Assembly: GCA_902779075.1 (NCBI GenBank) | Contig: CACZAK010000089.1 | Span: 1 to 52,933 of the forward strand | DNA length: 52,933 nt | Direction of reading: 5' to 3' | From: an uncultured bacterium | Lineage (GTDB): Bacteria; Verrucomicrobiota; Kiritimatiellia; RFP12; UBA1067 | Part shown: piece after piece, positions 16,269-24,567 of the stretch | Position numbering within the stretch: position 1 is the stretch's first letter | Layout of the letters: each line of letters opens with the position of its first letter | Translations under genes and position numbers: made by a program | The notes under the pieces: generated by a model | The model's input: the letters and a program-made list of their open reading frames with translations, nothing else | What the model was told of the DNA's origin: nothing | Databases searched by the model: none

Positions 16269-18092
16269 ATGAGAGTTGCCGATTACATCTGGAAGTTCTT
16301 GGCCGACAAAGGAGTGAGGCATGTTTTCCTCGTGACGGGCGGCGGCGCAATGCACCTCAACGATGCGCTTGGGCGCGAGACGCGCATCAAGTACGTGTGC
16401 AATCTGCACGAGCAGGCGTGCGCGATGGCGGCAGAAGGCTATGCAAGGATGTCGGGGATGCCGGGTGTGGTCAGCGTTACGACTGGGCCTGGTGGTACGA
16501 ATGCATTGACGGGCGTGATGGGCGCATGGCTCGACTCCGTACCGATGATCGTGATATCCGGACAGATCAAGCGGGCAACGATGATAACCTCTTGTCCGCA
16601 TCTGAAGCTGCGGCAGCTTGGCGACCAGGAATACAACATCGTCGATGCCGCACGGCCGATGACGAAGATGGCGAAGACGGTGATGAGCGTCGAGGAGGTG
16701 CCGGAGGTCATGGCAGAGGCGTGGGAGCTTTGCCAGAGCGGCCGGCCTGGGCCGGTGTGGATCGACGTGCCGCTTGACATTCAGGCGGCGGAGATTGACT
16801 GTGATAGACCGAACGCCGTTCGGTCATCAAGGCTTGCTGAGATCGTGAGACCGGCAGAGGGCCAGATTGAAGAAATGGTTGCGCTTCTGAGAAGGGCGAA
16901 GCGCCCGGCGATCATTGCCGGTTCTGGGGTGCGTAATGCGCGAGCCGAGAAGCTGTTTCTGGAAGTGGCGGAATCACTGAACATTCCGGTGCTGACGTCG
17001 ATTTCCGGAATCGACCTCATACCCTCGGATCATCCGCTCTTCTTTGGCCGCCCTGGCATTCTTGGCGAACGCCCCGCAAACTTCATTATGCAGAACAGCG
17101 ATCTGTTCATCGTGCTGGGCACGAGGATGGGCATTCGCATCTGTGGCTATGCATACGATACCGTGGCCTGCAACGCGGTGAAGGTGATGATTGACGTTGA
17201 CGAGGCGGAGCTTGAAAAACCGACGTTCCGTCCTGACATCAAGATACATTCAGATGCCGGTGCTTTCCTCAAAGCGCTGCACGCAGCCCTGCCGTCATCG
17301 CCGCCGCGTGAGGAATGGCTTTCATACTGCCGCGGGGTGAAGGAGCGTTTCCCCGTGATCCTGCCGGAGCATCGGGAGCGAATGGATTACGTTTCCAGCT
17401 ATGTCCTGCCCGAGGCTGTGGTGCGCCACGCGCCCGATCCGCTGACGGTCGTGACGTCGAATGGAATCGCCTACACCTCGACGTTCCAGGCGATTCCAAT
17501 CCGCAGGGGAATGCGCATGTTCTCCAACGAGGCCTGTGCCTCGATGGGATTTGGCCTCCCTGCGGCGATTGGCGCGGCGTTTGCCGGTGGCGATCGGCGT
17601 GTTGTGTGCTTTGAGGGCGATGGCTCGATTCAAATGAACCTCCAGGAGCTGCAGACGATGAAAAACTATCGCCTGCCCATTACGCTCCTCATCTACAACA
17701 ACGGGGGCTACCTCTCAATCAAGACGACGCAGAAGGCATTCTTCGGCGGGTTCTTCGTAGGTTCCGAAGCCGGGTCGGGGGTTGTGCTTCCATCCTTTGA
17801 GAAACTGACGGCTGCATACGATCTGCCGTATTTCAGGCTTTCAACCAATCAAGAGCTGGATGAGAAACTGCCTGAAATATTCGCGGTGAATGGACCGGTC
17901 GTCGTTGAAGTCATGCTTGATCCGTTTGAGGTGCTTGGCCCCAAGGCGGCATCAAGGCGGATGCCCGATGGCACGATGGTTTCGGAACCGCTTGATAATA
18001 TGGCACCGTTCCTGCCGGAAGAGGAGCGGGCGAAGTGGATGTTGGCCAAACATAGTTTGGCCAACAAATCTAAGGAAGCGAATGGCGAATAG
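16269..18092 (+). CDS. TPP-dependent acetolactate-synthase-like enzyme, YerE-like candidate
   Basis: This 607-residue thiamine-diphosphate enzyme has the acetolactate synthase fold: catalytic Glu48 in CNLHEQACAMAAEGYAR, the phosphate-site TTGPGGTNALTGV, and the TPP/Mg motif GDGSIQMNLQELQ ending in YNNGGY. In a cluster with RfbF, RfbG and RfbH the known counterpart is YerE of the yersiniose pathway, which transfers a two-carbon unit from pyruvate onto a CDP-3,6-dideoxy-4-ketohexose. That role is inferred from neighbours; a general acetolactate synthase is the alternative, but no small subunit or ilvC is present. AAGAGG lies 7 nt before the ATG. The stop overlaps the start region of the epimerase remnant at 18082. 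Confidence 0.85.
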   Translation: MRVADYIWKFLADKGVRHVFLVTGGGAMHLNDALGRETRIKYVCNLHEQACAMAAEGYARMSGMPGVVSVTTGPGGTNALTGVMGAWLDSVPMIVISGQIKRATMITSCPHLKLRQLGDQEYNIVDAARPMTKMAKTVMSVEEVPEVMAEAWELCQSGRPGPVWIDVPLDIQAAEIDCDRPNAVRSSRLAEIVRPAEGQIEEMVALLRRAKRPAIIAGSGVRNARAEKLFLEVAESLNIPVLTSISGIDLIPSDHPLFFGRPGILGERPANFIMQNSDLFIVLGTRMGIRICGYAYDTVACNAVKVMIDVDEAELEKPTFRPDIKIHSDAGAFLKALHAALPSSPPREEWLSYCRGVKERFPVILPEHRERMDYVSSYVLPEAVVRHAPDPLTVVTSNGIAYTSTFQAIPIRRGMRMFSNEACASMGFGLPAAIGAAFAGGDRRVVCFEGDGSIQMNLQELQTMKNYRLPITLLIYNNGGYLSIKTTQKAFFGGFFVGSEAGSGVVLPSFEKLTAAYDLPYFRLSTNQELDEKLPEIFAVNGPVVVEVMLDPFEVLGPKAASRRMPDGTMVSEPLDNMAPFLPEEERAKWMLAKHSLANKSKEANGE

Positions 18093-18198
18093 CGGCGAGA
18101 TTAAGCGCCTCTTCATCACCGGTGGCACGGGCTTCTTCGGCAAGTCGATGCTCGATTATCGCCTTCGCCATATGATGTCATGGGCAGAAAGGAACTGA
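18082..18198 (+). pseudogene. remnant of an NAD-dependent epimerase gene, first 30 codons
   Basis: ATG 18082 has AAGGA upstream and encodes KRLFITGGTGFFGKSMLDYR before the homology stops and the reading runs into MMSWAERN and a TGA. The same N-terminus starts the epimerase gene at 20414, but the two differ at many silent positions and the remnant has the GC-rich codon style of the neighbourhood. I read it as the stump of the resident epimerase, cut where the alcohol dehydrogenase/methyltransferase/epimerase block begins. Confidence 0.75.
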
Positions 18199-18202
18199 AA
18201 AC

Positions 18203-19285
18203 ATGAAAGCTTTTGTATTCTCAGAACCAGGAAAAGTTGAATGGAGGGAAGTTCCGCCTCCGGTTCTTATGGAGCCCTTTGGGGCTATACTGAAGCCAAT
18301 CTTGATCGCTCCCTGCTCTTCTGATGCCCACACGGTCTATGGTGGAAGCATCCCTAAGCAGGAAAACCACGTTCTAGGCCATGAGTGTGTGGCCTTGGTG
18401 ACAGCAGTGGCTTCGCAGGTTAGGGATTTTGCGCCAGGAGATGTTGTTGCGGTTCCGGCCGTGACGCCGAATTGGAGGGCTCTCTCAATTCAGGAGGGTA
18501 ATGAACGGCATGCGGAAGACCATTTTTCAGGATGTCGGCTTGGCAGGACGTGGCCTGGGGTGTTCGCCGAGAGATTTGCCATTCCGGATGCCGATACAAC
18601 ACTTGCAAAGATACCTGATGGCGTATCGCTCGAACAGGCGTTGATGTCGGTTGACATGATGACTACGGGCTTCACCGGTGCGGAGGGTGCGAACATCAAG
18701 GTCGGAGATTGCGTGTGCGTGATAGGCATAGGCCCAGTAGGGTTGATGGCCGTTGCCGCGGCAAGGCATCTTGGAGCGGCAAGGATCATCGCGGTTGGCT
18801 CTCGTCCGCAGTGTGTCGAATTGGCCAAGCGTTATGGCGCTAGCGACGTCATCAGTTACAAGGACGGCGACATTGTGGAGTTGGTATTGGGCATGACAGA
18901 AGGCGTTGGCCCGGATTCCGTGATAATCGCAGGCGGGGGGGACACCGTTTTTTCCCAGGCCGTGGACATGGTCAGGTATGGCATCGGCACAATTTCAAAT
19001 GTGAATTATTATGGCGGCGTTGGCAACTTGGATTTTCCAAAATTTAGCGGCGGGCGCGGTATGGCCGGTAAGACAATCCGCACGGAGCTGGCGAAAGGCG
19101 GGCGCATGCGCGTAGAACGAATGATGAGAATGATAAAATACGGAGGTATAGACCCAGCGCCACTGGTAACGCATCGCCTTTTCGGATTTGACAAATTGGA
19201 GGAGGCCCTTTTGATTATGCGTGACAAACCGAGTGATTTGATAAAAGTTGTAGTCTCAGTAGAAGGTGAGGTGCGTGATGTCTGA
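18203..19285 (+). CDS. zinc-dependent NADP-type secondary alcohol dehydrogenase
   Basis: This 360-residue medium-chain dehydrogenase closely resembles the clostridial/Thermoanaerobacter isopropanol dehydrogenases. Catalytic zinc ligands are C38 (APCSSDAHTV), H60 (GHE) and D151 (VDMMTTGF); the structural-zinc cysteines are absent, as in that group. The cofactor strand is GIGPVGLMAVAA, followed by AVGSRP, the NADP-selective motif. It would interconvert ketones or aldehydes and secondary alcohols. In this locus it may reduce a branched-sugar side chain, but it could equally be a metabolic passenger. Codon use is visibly less GC-rich than in dapB or rfbF, and it starts the presumed inserted block. 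It overlaps the next gene by 8 bp. Confidence 0.9.
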   Translation: MKAFVFSEPGKVEWREVPPPVLMEPFGAILKPILIAPCSSDAHTVYGGSIPKQENHVLGHECVALVTAVASQVRDFAPGDVVAVPAVTPNWRALSIQEGNERHAEDHFSGCRLGRTWPGVFAERFAIPDADTTLAKIPDGVSLEQALMSVDMMTTGFTGAEGANIKVGDCVCVIGIGPVGLMAVAAARHLGAARIIAVGSRPQCVELAKRYGASDVISYKDGDIVELVLGMTEGVGPDSVIIAGGGDTVFSQAVDMVRYGIGTISNVNYYGGVGNLDFPKFSGGRGMAGKTIRTELAKGGRMRVERMMRMIKYGGIDPAPLVTHRLFGFDKLEEALLIMRDKPSDLIKVVVSVEGEVRDV

Positions 19286-20417
19286 TTGTATCCTCTGCGG
19301 GGAGCCGCTGCCAGTTGAAAGTTTCCTGAGCCTCAAGGGGATGCCGTCATGTGCGCAGAACATCCCGGATAAGAACTCGTTGCACAAAGACAGGGGCATG
19401 GACCTGAATCTCTTTCAGTGCGGTTCGTGCGGTCTGGTGCAGTTGGACTGCAGCCCGGTTCCGTATTATCGCGATGTCATACGGGCTGGTGGGGGTACGA
19501 AGACGATGACCGACCTGCGAAGGTCGCAGTACGGGCACTTCATTGATAAATGTTCTCTCGCTGGAAAACGGATTCTCGAGGTCGGTTGCGGACAAGGTGA
19601 ATTCCTTGAGATGCTCAAAGGTTTTAACGTGCAAGGCTTTGGAATCGAAAACAATCAGCTGCTTGTTGATTTGGCCACGAAGAAGGGATTGTCTGTCTAC
19701 AGGGATTTTGCAGGCAATGGCGGCAATGGCATCCACGCCTTGCCAGGAGCCCCGTATGACGCCTTCATGCAGTTCAATTTCATCGAGCACCAACCCGACC
19801 CCAACGGAATGGTGCGGTGTATCCGGGAGAACCTCGTTCCCATGGGAGTGGGGCTGGTGACGGCGCCTAGTTTTGAGTACATACGGAACGATTGTGTCTA
19901 TGAAGTGATGCGAGACCATCTCGCTTACTACTCCGAACGTACGCTTTCTTTCCTCTTTGAGAAGAACGGATTTGACGTTCTTGAGAGGGGAATTGTCAAC
20001 AAAGACACCGTTTATGTAATCGTTCGGCGGCAGGAACATCTTACGCGCGACACGTTCAGGACGAATTACGAACAAATCAAAGACACCTTGAATCTGTTTG
20101 TGGAGAATATGACGGGAAAGGGACGCAGGTTGTCATTCTGGGGTGCAAGCCACCAGTGTTTCACGGCGGCATCATTTCTTAGCCATCCAGACAAGGTTGA
20201 GAGCATTGTTGACTCGGCCAAGTTCAAGCAGGGCAAGTACTCGCCGGCATCGCACATTCCTATCGTGGCACCAGAGCAATTCTTTGCGTCACCTTCCGAC
20301 TCGTTGCTCATACTTGCGCCCGGCTACACGGACGAGATTGCGGCCACGGTCACGTCGCGCACATCGGCGGTCAAGTTGTTTGCGCTTAGATCAGATACGA
20401 TAGAGGAGTTGAATTGA
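19278..20417 (+). CDS. sugar C-methyltransferase-like SAM enzyme
   Basis: This 379-residue protein has the three parts of NDP-sugar C-methyltransferases (TylC3/EvaC type): an N-terminal zinc-binding pair of cysteine pairs (C4, C7, C48, C51), a SAM-binding core starting at RILEVGCGQGEFLEML, and a C-terminal Rossmann-like domain with SFWGASHQCF and LLILAPGYTDEI. It would methylate a nucleotide-linked deoxyketosugar carbon; the exact substrate is unknown. AAGGTGAGG precedes ATG 19278, which overlaps the end of the dehydrogenase gene, so translation is probably coupled. It shares the lower-GC style of its two neighbours. Confidence 0.87.
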   Translation: MSDCILCGEPLPVESFLSLKGMPSCAQNIPDKNSLHKDRGMDLNLFQCGSCGLVQLDCSPVPYYRDVIRAGGGTKTMTDLRRSQYGHFIDKCSLAGKRILEVGCGQGEFLEMLKGFNVQGFGIENNQLLVDLATKKGLSVYRDFAGNGGNGIHALPGAPYDAFMQFNFIEHQPDPNGMVRCIRENLVPMGVGLVTAPSFEYIRNDCVYEVMRDHLAYYSERTLSFLFEKNGFDVLERGIVNKDTVYVIVRRQEHLTRDTFRTNYEQIKDTLNLFVENMTGKGRRLSFWGASHQCFTAASFLSHPDKVESIVDSAKFKQGKYSPASHIPIVAPEQFFASPSDSLLILAPGYTDEIAATVTSRTSAVKLFALRSDTIEELN

Positions 20418-21318
20418 AGCGGATCCTGATAACAGGAGGCACTGGCTTCTTTGGCAAGTCCATGCTCGACTACCGGTTGCGGCATGGGCGGCAGATTGAT
20501 GCGGAATGGATCATAGTCTCTCGCAACCCAGTTGCATTCCTTCAAGACAGCCCACAGTTCGCGAACATAGCCGACGTTCGTTTTGTAAGGGGAGATGTAC
20601 TTCACGAGAATGTGCTTGTCGGTGCCATGGACTTGGGACAAATTGATGCAATAATTCATGCGGCAGCGGTGCTTGATCCTAGTGCACCGGCAGATAGGAT
20701 ACTGTCGGCCGCAATTAAAGGAACGGGGAATGTAATATCATTGGCACAAGGGGTTGGTTGTAAGAAAATCCTTTTCACAAGTTCCGGTGCAGTGTATGGA
20801 CAACGCTCGTCGTTGGCAAGCGAAAGAGATGAATGCGTGCCATCCACTCCATACGGGAGGGGGAAGGTGGCGGCGGAACGCTTACTGGTTGAGTCTGGAC
20901 TTGATGTGAAAATTGCACGTTGTTTTTCATTCGTGGGCAAATACCTCGACCGTACGATATATTACGCCATCGGAAACTTCATCCAGAACTGCCTTGACGG
21001 GAAGCCCATAATCATAAACGGTGATGGCACGCCGCTCCGCAGCTACCTCTACGCCGACGACCTCGCGGCGAGAACGGACGCCTCTACAACGTTGGATCTG
21101 ATCGCGCGGTATCGATACGCGAGCTCGCCGAAACCGTGCGCGATGCCCTTGGCTCAAAAAGCGAGATCATCGTGAAGGGGATACCGAAGGCCGGTGAAAA
21201 ACCATCGGTTTACGTGCCGTCGATTGAACGTGCAAGGGGGGAACTCGGGCTAGATGTCAAGGTCACACTTGAAAATGCCATACGATTCTCGGTTGGAAGT
21301 AAAGCCAGTTCCACATGA
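20414..21318 (+). pseudogene. NAD-dependent epimerase/reductase of the CDP-sugar locus, frameshifted
   Basis: A short-chain dehydrogenase-type sugar epimerase or reductase starts at TTG 20414, with GAGGAG 5 nt upstream and a 4-bp overlap with the methyltransferase stop. The motifs GGTGFFG, TSSGAVYG and TPYGRGKVAAER (Y-x-x-x-K) are intact. After RSYLYADDLA (about 21067) the frame is wrong. The expected continuation GENGRLYNVGSDRAVSIRELAE is read in another frame and continues to the TGA at 21318, with about 10 codons missing at the junction. As it stands the product ends with a scrambled tail at 21175. The last part of the gene is more GC-rich, as if the 3' end were from the resident copy. Confidence 0.8.
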
Positions 21319-21337
21319 ACCAGTTGCAAAAACCTTC

Positions 21338-21440
21338 TTTCTTTCGCTATTAGGAGTTTAAGAGTTTAGGAGACTTGGAGCAAAACTTCAAAAGGTCTCA
21401 ATACCTCCAAGACCCCAAAACTCCCAATAGCGAAAGGCAA
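21338..21440 (+). repeat. inverted-repeat element, copy 2
   Basis: About 103 bp with ends CTTTCTTTCGCTATTAGGAG and ACTCCCAATAGCGAAAGGCA. It lies 20 bp after the broken epimerase gene and before the convergent V-ATPase gene. The flank AAAAACCTTCTTT resembles the flanks of copies 4 and 5. Confidence 0.88.
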
Positions 21441-21597
21441 TGAACGTGCATTATTGGTAGAGGAAGATTTGCAACTACCTCACATTATTCTGTTCGGCTG
21501 TCGCCATGATGCAGCGGCGTGCAATACCTCGCGAAGAAGGGCCGGCAGATGTCAACTACGCTTAAACTTCTCGATCAAATGTCCCACGCAGGGTAAC

Positions 21598-22998
21598 TTA
21601 GGACTTCTTCGGCCAGAATACATCAGTGAACTTGGAGGGAATGCCTACCTCGTTCTTCTCAAAACACTCAGCGAGGATCTTCCAGCCGAGGTCGAGGGCG
21701 TCGATGAGGTCGATGTTTACGGAGAGGTCCATCATCTCCTTCTCGAACAGCGCGCCGTACTTGAGGAGCTTCTGGTCCCAGGCGGACATGCGGAAGCCCA
21801 TGGACTGCTTCTCCACCGTCTCCTTGTAGGAGGCGTAAAGCTTGATCATGGCATCCATGATCGTGCGGTGGTCGTAGCGCGTCGTGTTGTGCGCGCGGAA
21901 CCAGTCGCGGTCGGAGATCGAGGCGTGTTCCTTTTCGGCCTCCGTCAGGACCTTATCCTGCTGGAGCGAGCGCGAGGTGCCCTTGTTGACCTGCTGCTTT
22001 AGACGCGAGAGCGAACCGAACGGCTCGATGCGTCCGTTGCGGAGGTAGAACTGTCCTTCGGTGATGTAGCCCGTGTTGTCGGGGACGGGATGGGTCACGT
22101 CGTCGCCCGGCATCGTCGTGACGGCGAGGATCGTGATGGAACCGGCACCGTCGAAGTCCACGGCCTTTTCGTAGCGGGAGGCGAGCTGGGAGTAGAGGTC
22201 GCCGGGGTAGCCGCGGTTGGAGGGAATCTGCTCCATCGTGATGGCAATCTCCTTCATCGCGTCGGCGAAGGACGTCATGTCGGTGAGCAGCACGAGCACG
22301 TCTTTGCCCTTGAGTGCGAACTGCTCGGCGACGGCGAGCGAGACATCCGGCACAAGCACGCACTCCACCGTGGGGTCGGCGGCCGTGTGCACGAACATCA
22401 CGGTGCGCGAGAGCGCGCCGGAGGTGTCGAGCGTCGCGCGGAACTTGAGGTAGTCGTCGTACTTGAGGCCCATGCCGCCGAGCACGATCACATCGGACGA
22501 GGCCTGCATCGCGATGCGGGCGAGCAATTCGTTGTACGGCTCGCCGGCGCGCGCGAAGATCGGGAGCTTCTGCGACACGACGAGCGAGTTGAAGAGGTCG
22601 ATCATCGGGATGTTCGTACGGACCATGCGGTTCGGCATGATGCGCTTCGAGGGGTTCACGGACGGCTGGCCGATCGGCACCTTGTTGTCCGAGAGCGCCG
22701 GACCGCCGTCGCGCGGCTTGCCCGTGCCCGTGAAGGCGCGTCCGAGAAGGGCGTCGCCGAAGGGGATCTTCATCGTCTCGCCGAGGAAGCGCACGCGGGC
22801 GGAGGTGTCCACGCCGCGCGCGCCGGCGAATATCTGCAGCGTCACGTTGGGACCGTCGAGCTTGATCACCTGGGCGAGCGACGTGCCCGCGCGGGATTCG
22901 ATCTCCGCGATCTCATAGTACTTCACGCCTTCCGCACGGAGCGTGGCGACTGATCCCGACAGTGCGTCGATCTTATGGTAGACTTTGTTGTTGAACAT
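21598..22998 (-). CDS. atpB: V-type ATP synthase subunit B
   Basis: This 466-residue regulatory (non-catalytic) B subunit of the A/V-type ATPase sits between catalytic A subunits in the A3B3 head. It shows the degenerate nucleotide region [42 protein letters not shown] and the strongly conserved [18 protein letters not shown] with TITLA-like and [13 protein letters not shown] segments. ATG 22998 (after GGAG) is chosen over an upstream in-frame start, which would lie inside the promoter. No other ATPase subunit is present, although A, B and D normally form an operon. It has its own promoter and is followed by repeats. Confidence 0.95.
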   Translation of the reverse strand: MFNNKVYHKIDALSGSVATLRAEGVKYYEIAEIESRAGTSLAQVIKLDGPNVTLQIFAGARGVDTSARVRFLGETMKIPFGDALLGRAFTGTGKPRDGGPALSDNKVPIGQPSVNPSKRIMPNRMVRTNIPMIDLFNSLVVSQKLPIFARAGEPYNELLARIAMQASSDVIVLGGMGLKYDDYLKFRATLDTSGALSRTVMFVHTAADPTVECVLVPDVSLAVAEQFALKGKDVLVLLTDMTSFADAMKEIAITMEQIPSNRGYPGDLYSQLASRYEKAVDFDGAGSITILAVTTMPGDDVTHPVPDNTGYITEGQFYLRNGRIEPFGSLSRLKQQVNKGTSRSLQQDKVLTEAEKEHASISDRDWFRAHNTTRYDHRTIMDAMIKLYASYKETVEKQSMGFRMSAWDQKLLKYGALFEKEMMDLSVNIDLIDALDLGWKILAECFEKNEVGIPSKFTDVFWPKKS

Positions 22999-23025
22999 CT
23001 CTTCTTCTCCCGAAAACTTCTGCTT

Positions 23026-23054
23026 ATTATAGCCTTTTTGCTCCCGTAACGCAA
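23026..23054 (-). promoter_or_regulatory. promoter of the V-ATPase subunit B gene
   Basis: On the minus strand TATAAT (23031-23026) lies 17 bp after TTGCGT (23054-23049). The predicted leader is about 20 nt and includes GGAG. It sits between the radical SAM gene stop (23064) and the ATG at 22998, so subunit B can be transcribed alone. Confidence 0.65.
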
Positions 23055-23063
23055 TGGCGAAAC

Positions 23064-23687
23064 TCAATGGCTTCCAGATGGGGCTTCGTACCGCCTTACG
23101 CGTAGCCGCGCACCCAGGCTTTCCGCTAGGGCCCTGCAGCGGGCCTGTTTCTCAATGCTGGTGACCGGCTCGTCGACGACAGTCATCACGACCTCCGGCA
23201 CTACGGCGGCCGCCTCCCGCGTGAACGCGAGAAGGGCTGGATACGCCGCCGCGCCGAACTTCGGGCGGCAGATGTCGAGGTATTCGGCCGCGTCGTCCGT
23301 GTTGAGGCTGATTGATAGGCAGTCGACCTTTCCCGCGAAGAGCGGGGCCGTCGGTCTGCCGTTGACGAGGTCGGAAAGTCCGTTGGTATTGACGCGCACG
23401 CGCGGCGCAGCGTCGAGGCGCTTCAAGTGGTCGGCTGCGGCAAGCAGGACGTCTAGCCTTTCGGTTGGCTCGCCGTATCCGCAGAACACGACTTCGCGGA
23501 ATCTCGCGTAGTCCCATCCGTCAAGACTCGCCGTGACCTCCTCCAGCGTCGGCTCGCGTTCCAGCCAGAGCGGACCCGAACCGAACACCTCCGGGCCGTT
23601 GTTGCGGAGACAGAACCGGCAAGCGCACGGACACCTGTTCGTAAGGTTCACATAGACAGACTGCTTGACCTGGTAAGTGATAGTCAT
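23064..23687 (-). CDS. TatD-associated-type radical SAM protein
   Basis: This compact 207-residue radical SAM protein has the cluster motif CACRFC, more fully C-x3-C-x2-C in [10 protein letters not shown] near residue 20, and the SAM-contact strand VFCGYGEP. It resembles the short 'TatD-linked' radical SAM group, whose substrate is unknown; no tatD gene is nearby. The start codon overlaps the pyridoxal kinase stop as ATGA, so the two proteins are translationally coupled. Confidence 0.82.
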   Translation of the reverse strand: MTITYQVKQSVYVNLTNRCPCACRFCLRNNGPEVFGSGPLWLEREPTLEEVTASLDGWDYARFREVVFCGYGEPTERLDVLLAAADHLKRLDAAPRVRVNTNGLSDLVNGRPTAPLFAGKVDCLSISLNTDDAAEYLDICRPKFGAAAYPALLAFTREAAAVVPEVVMTVVDEPVTSIEKQARCRALAESLGARLRVRRYEAPSGSH

Positions 23688-24538
23688 GGCACAAGTTCTC
23701 CCAGCACTTCCTCGATTGCAAGGCCGTCTTTCGGCGGCAATCCCATCTCCACCGTCCGTCGCACGGCGCTTGCCGTGAACGCGCTCGCCTTGCGGACTGA
23801 CTCCGCAAAGTCCATACCGTTGACGGCGTCCGCCAGGATCACGGAGGCGAACACGTCGCCAGTCCCGCTGCGGTCTCCACCGATTTTCGGCTCGGCGTGG
23901 AGCGAGGAGGGGCGTCCACGCTCGTAGATGAAGTTGACGAGCGCGTTGCCGCGCGGGATGCCCGAAACCACCACCTTGCTTCCGTTGCGTTCCGCGAGGC
24001 GGGCGCAGAGCGCGTCGAGTTCGGCGTCCGTGAAGTCCGTGCGGTACGGCACGTCCGCGAGAAAACACGCTTCGGTGAGGTTGGGCGTCAGGATGTCGGC
24101 CTCGTCGAGGAACGAGCGCATCGACTCGGCGCGGTCCTGGTCGTAGGTGGGGTAGAGGCGTCCGTAATCGCCCATCACCGGATCGACGCATACGATCGTT
24201 TTGGGCGTCTTGAACGCGGTGATGAAGCGGTGTACGAATGCCACCTGCTCGCGCGAGCCGAGAAACCCTGTCTGGATGGCGTCGAAGCGGAGTCCCAGCT
24301 TGCGCCATTCCGCCACGTAATCGTCGAGATGCGGCGTGTTGTCCGTCCACGCGAATGAGTCGAATCCCGTGTGGTTCGTGAAAAAGGCCGTCGGCACGGG
24401 GCAGCACTGCACCTTCATGGCGGAGAGGATAGGTATGGTAACCGCGAGCGAGCATCGCCCGAAGCTCGTGAAGTCGTTTATGACCGCGGCTTTCCTCTGC
24501 CGGTTGTGGTCGGCATGTATGTCTGCTGTTCCCTGCAT
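23684..24538 (-). CDS. pdxY: pyridoxal/pyridoxamine kinase
   Basis: This 284-residue ribokinase-fold kinase phosphorylates pyridoxal or pyridoxamine in the B6 salvage pathway. Typical features are VINDFTSFGRCSLAVTIPILSA, NHTGF, VDPVMGDYGRLY and the anion-hole/catalytic GDRSGTGDVF. The symbol follows the family; gut homologues are usually annotated only as pyridoxamine kinase. The start ATG 24538 adds about 15 residues to the normal N-terminus but is the only start matching the -10 box 9 nt upstream. No Shine-Dalgarno site is seen. It overlaps the radical SAM gene. Confidence 0.88.
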   Translation of the reverse strand: MQGTADIHADHNRQRKAAVINDFTSFGRCSLAVTIPILSAMKVQCCPVPTAFFTNHTGFDSFAWTDNTPHLDDYVAEWRKLGLRFDAIQTGFLGSREQVAFVHRFITAFKTPKTIVCVDPVMGDYGRLYPTYDQDRAESMRSFLDEADILTPNLTEACFLADVPYRTDFTDAELDALCARLAERNGSKVVVSGIPRGNALVNFIYERGRPSSLHAEPKIGGDRSGTGDVFASVILADAVNGMDFAESVRKASAFTASAVRRTVEMGLPPKDGLAIEEVLGELVP

Positions 24539-24547
24539 GGGGCGGAT

Positions 24548-24553
24548 ATTCTA
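24548..24553 (-). promoter_or_regulatory. extended -10 promoter of the pyridoxal kinase gene
   Basis: The minus strand reads TGC-TAGAAT (24553-24548) followed by 9 nt and ATG 24538. The spacing predicts a leaderless message. The box lies in the short gap after the DUF2851 gene. Confidence 0.65.
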
Positions 24554-24567
24554 GCATATCTTGCGGG

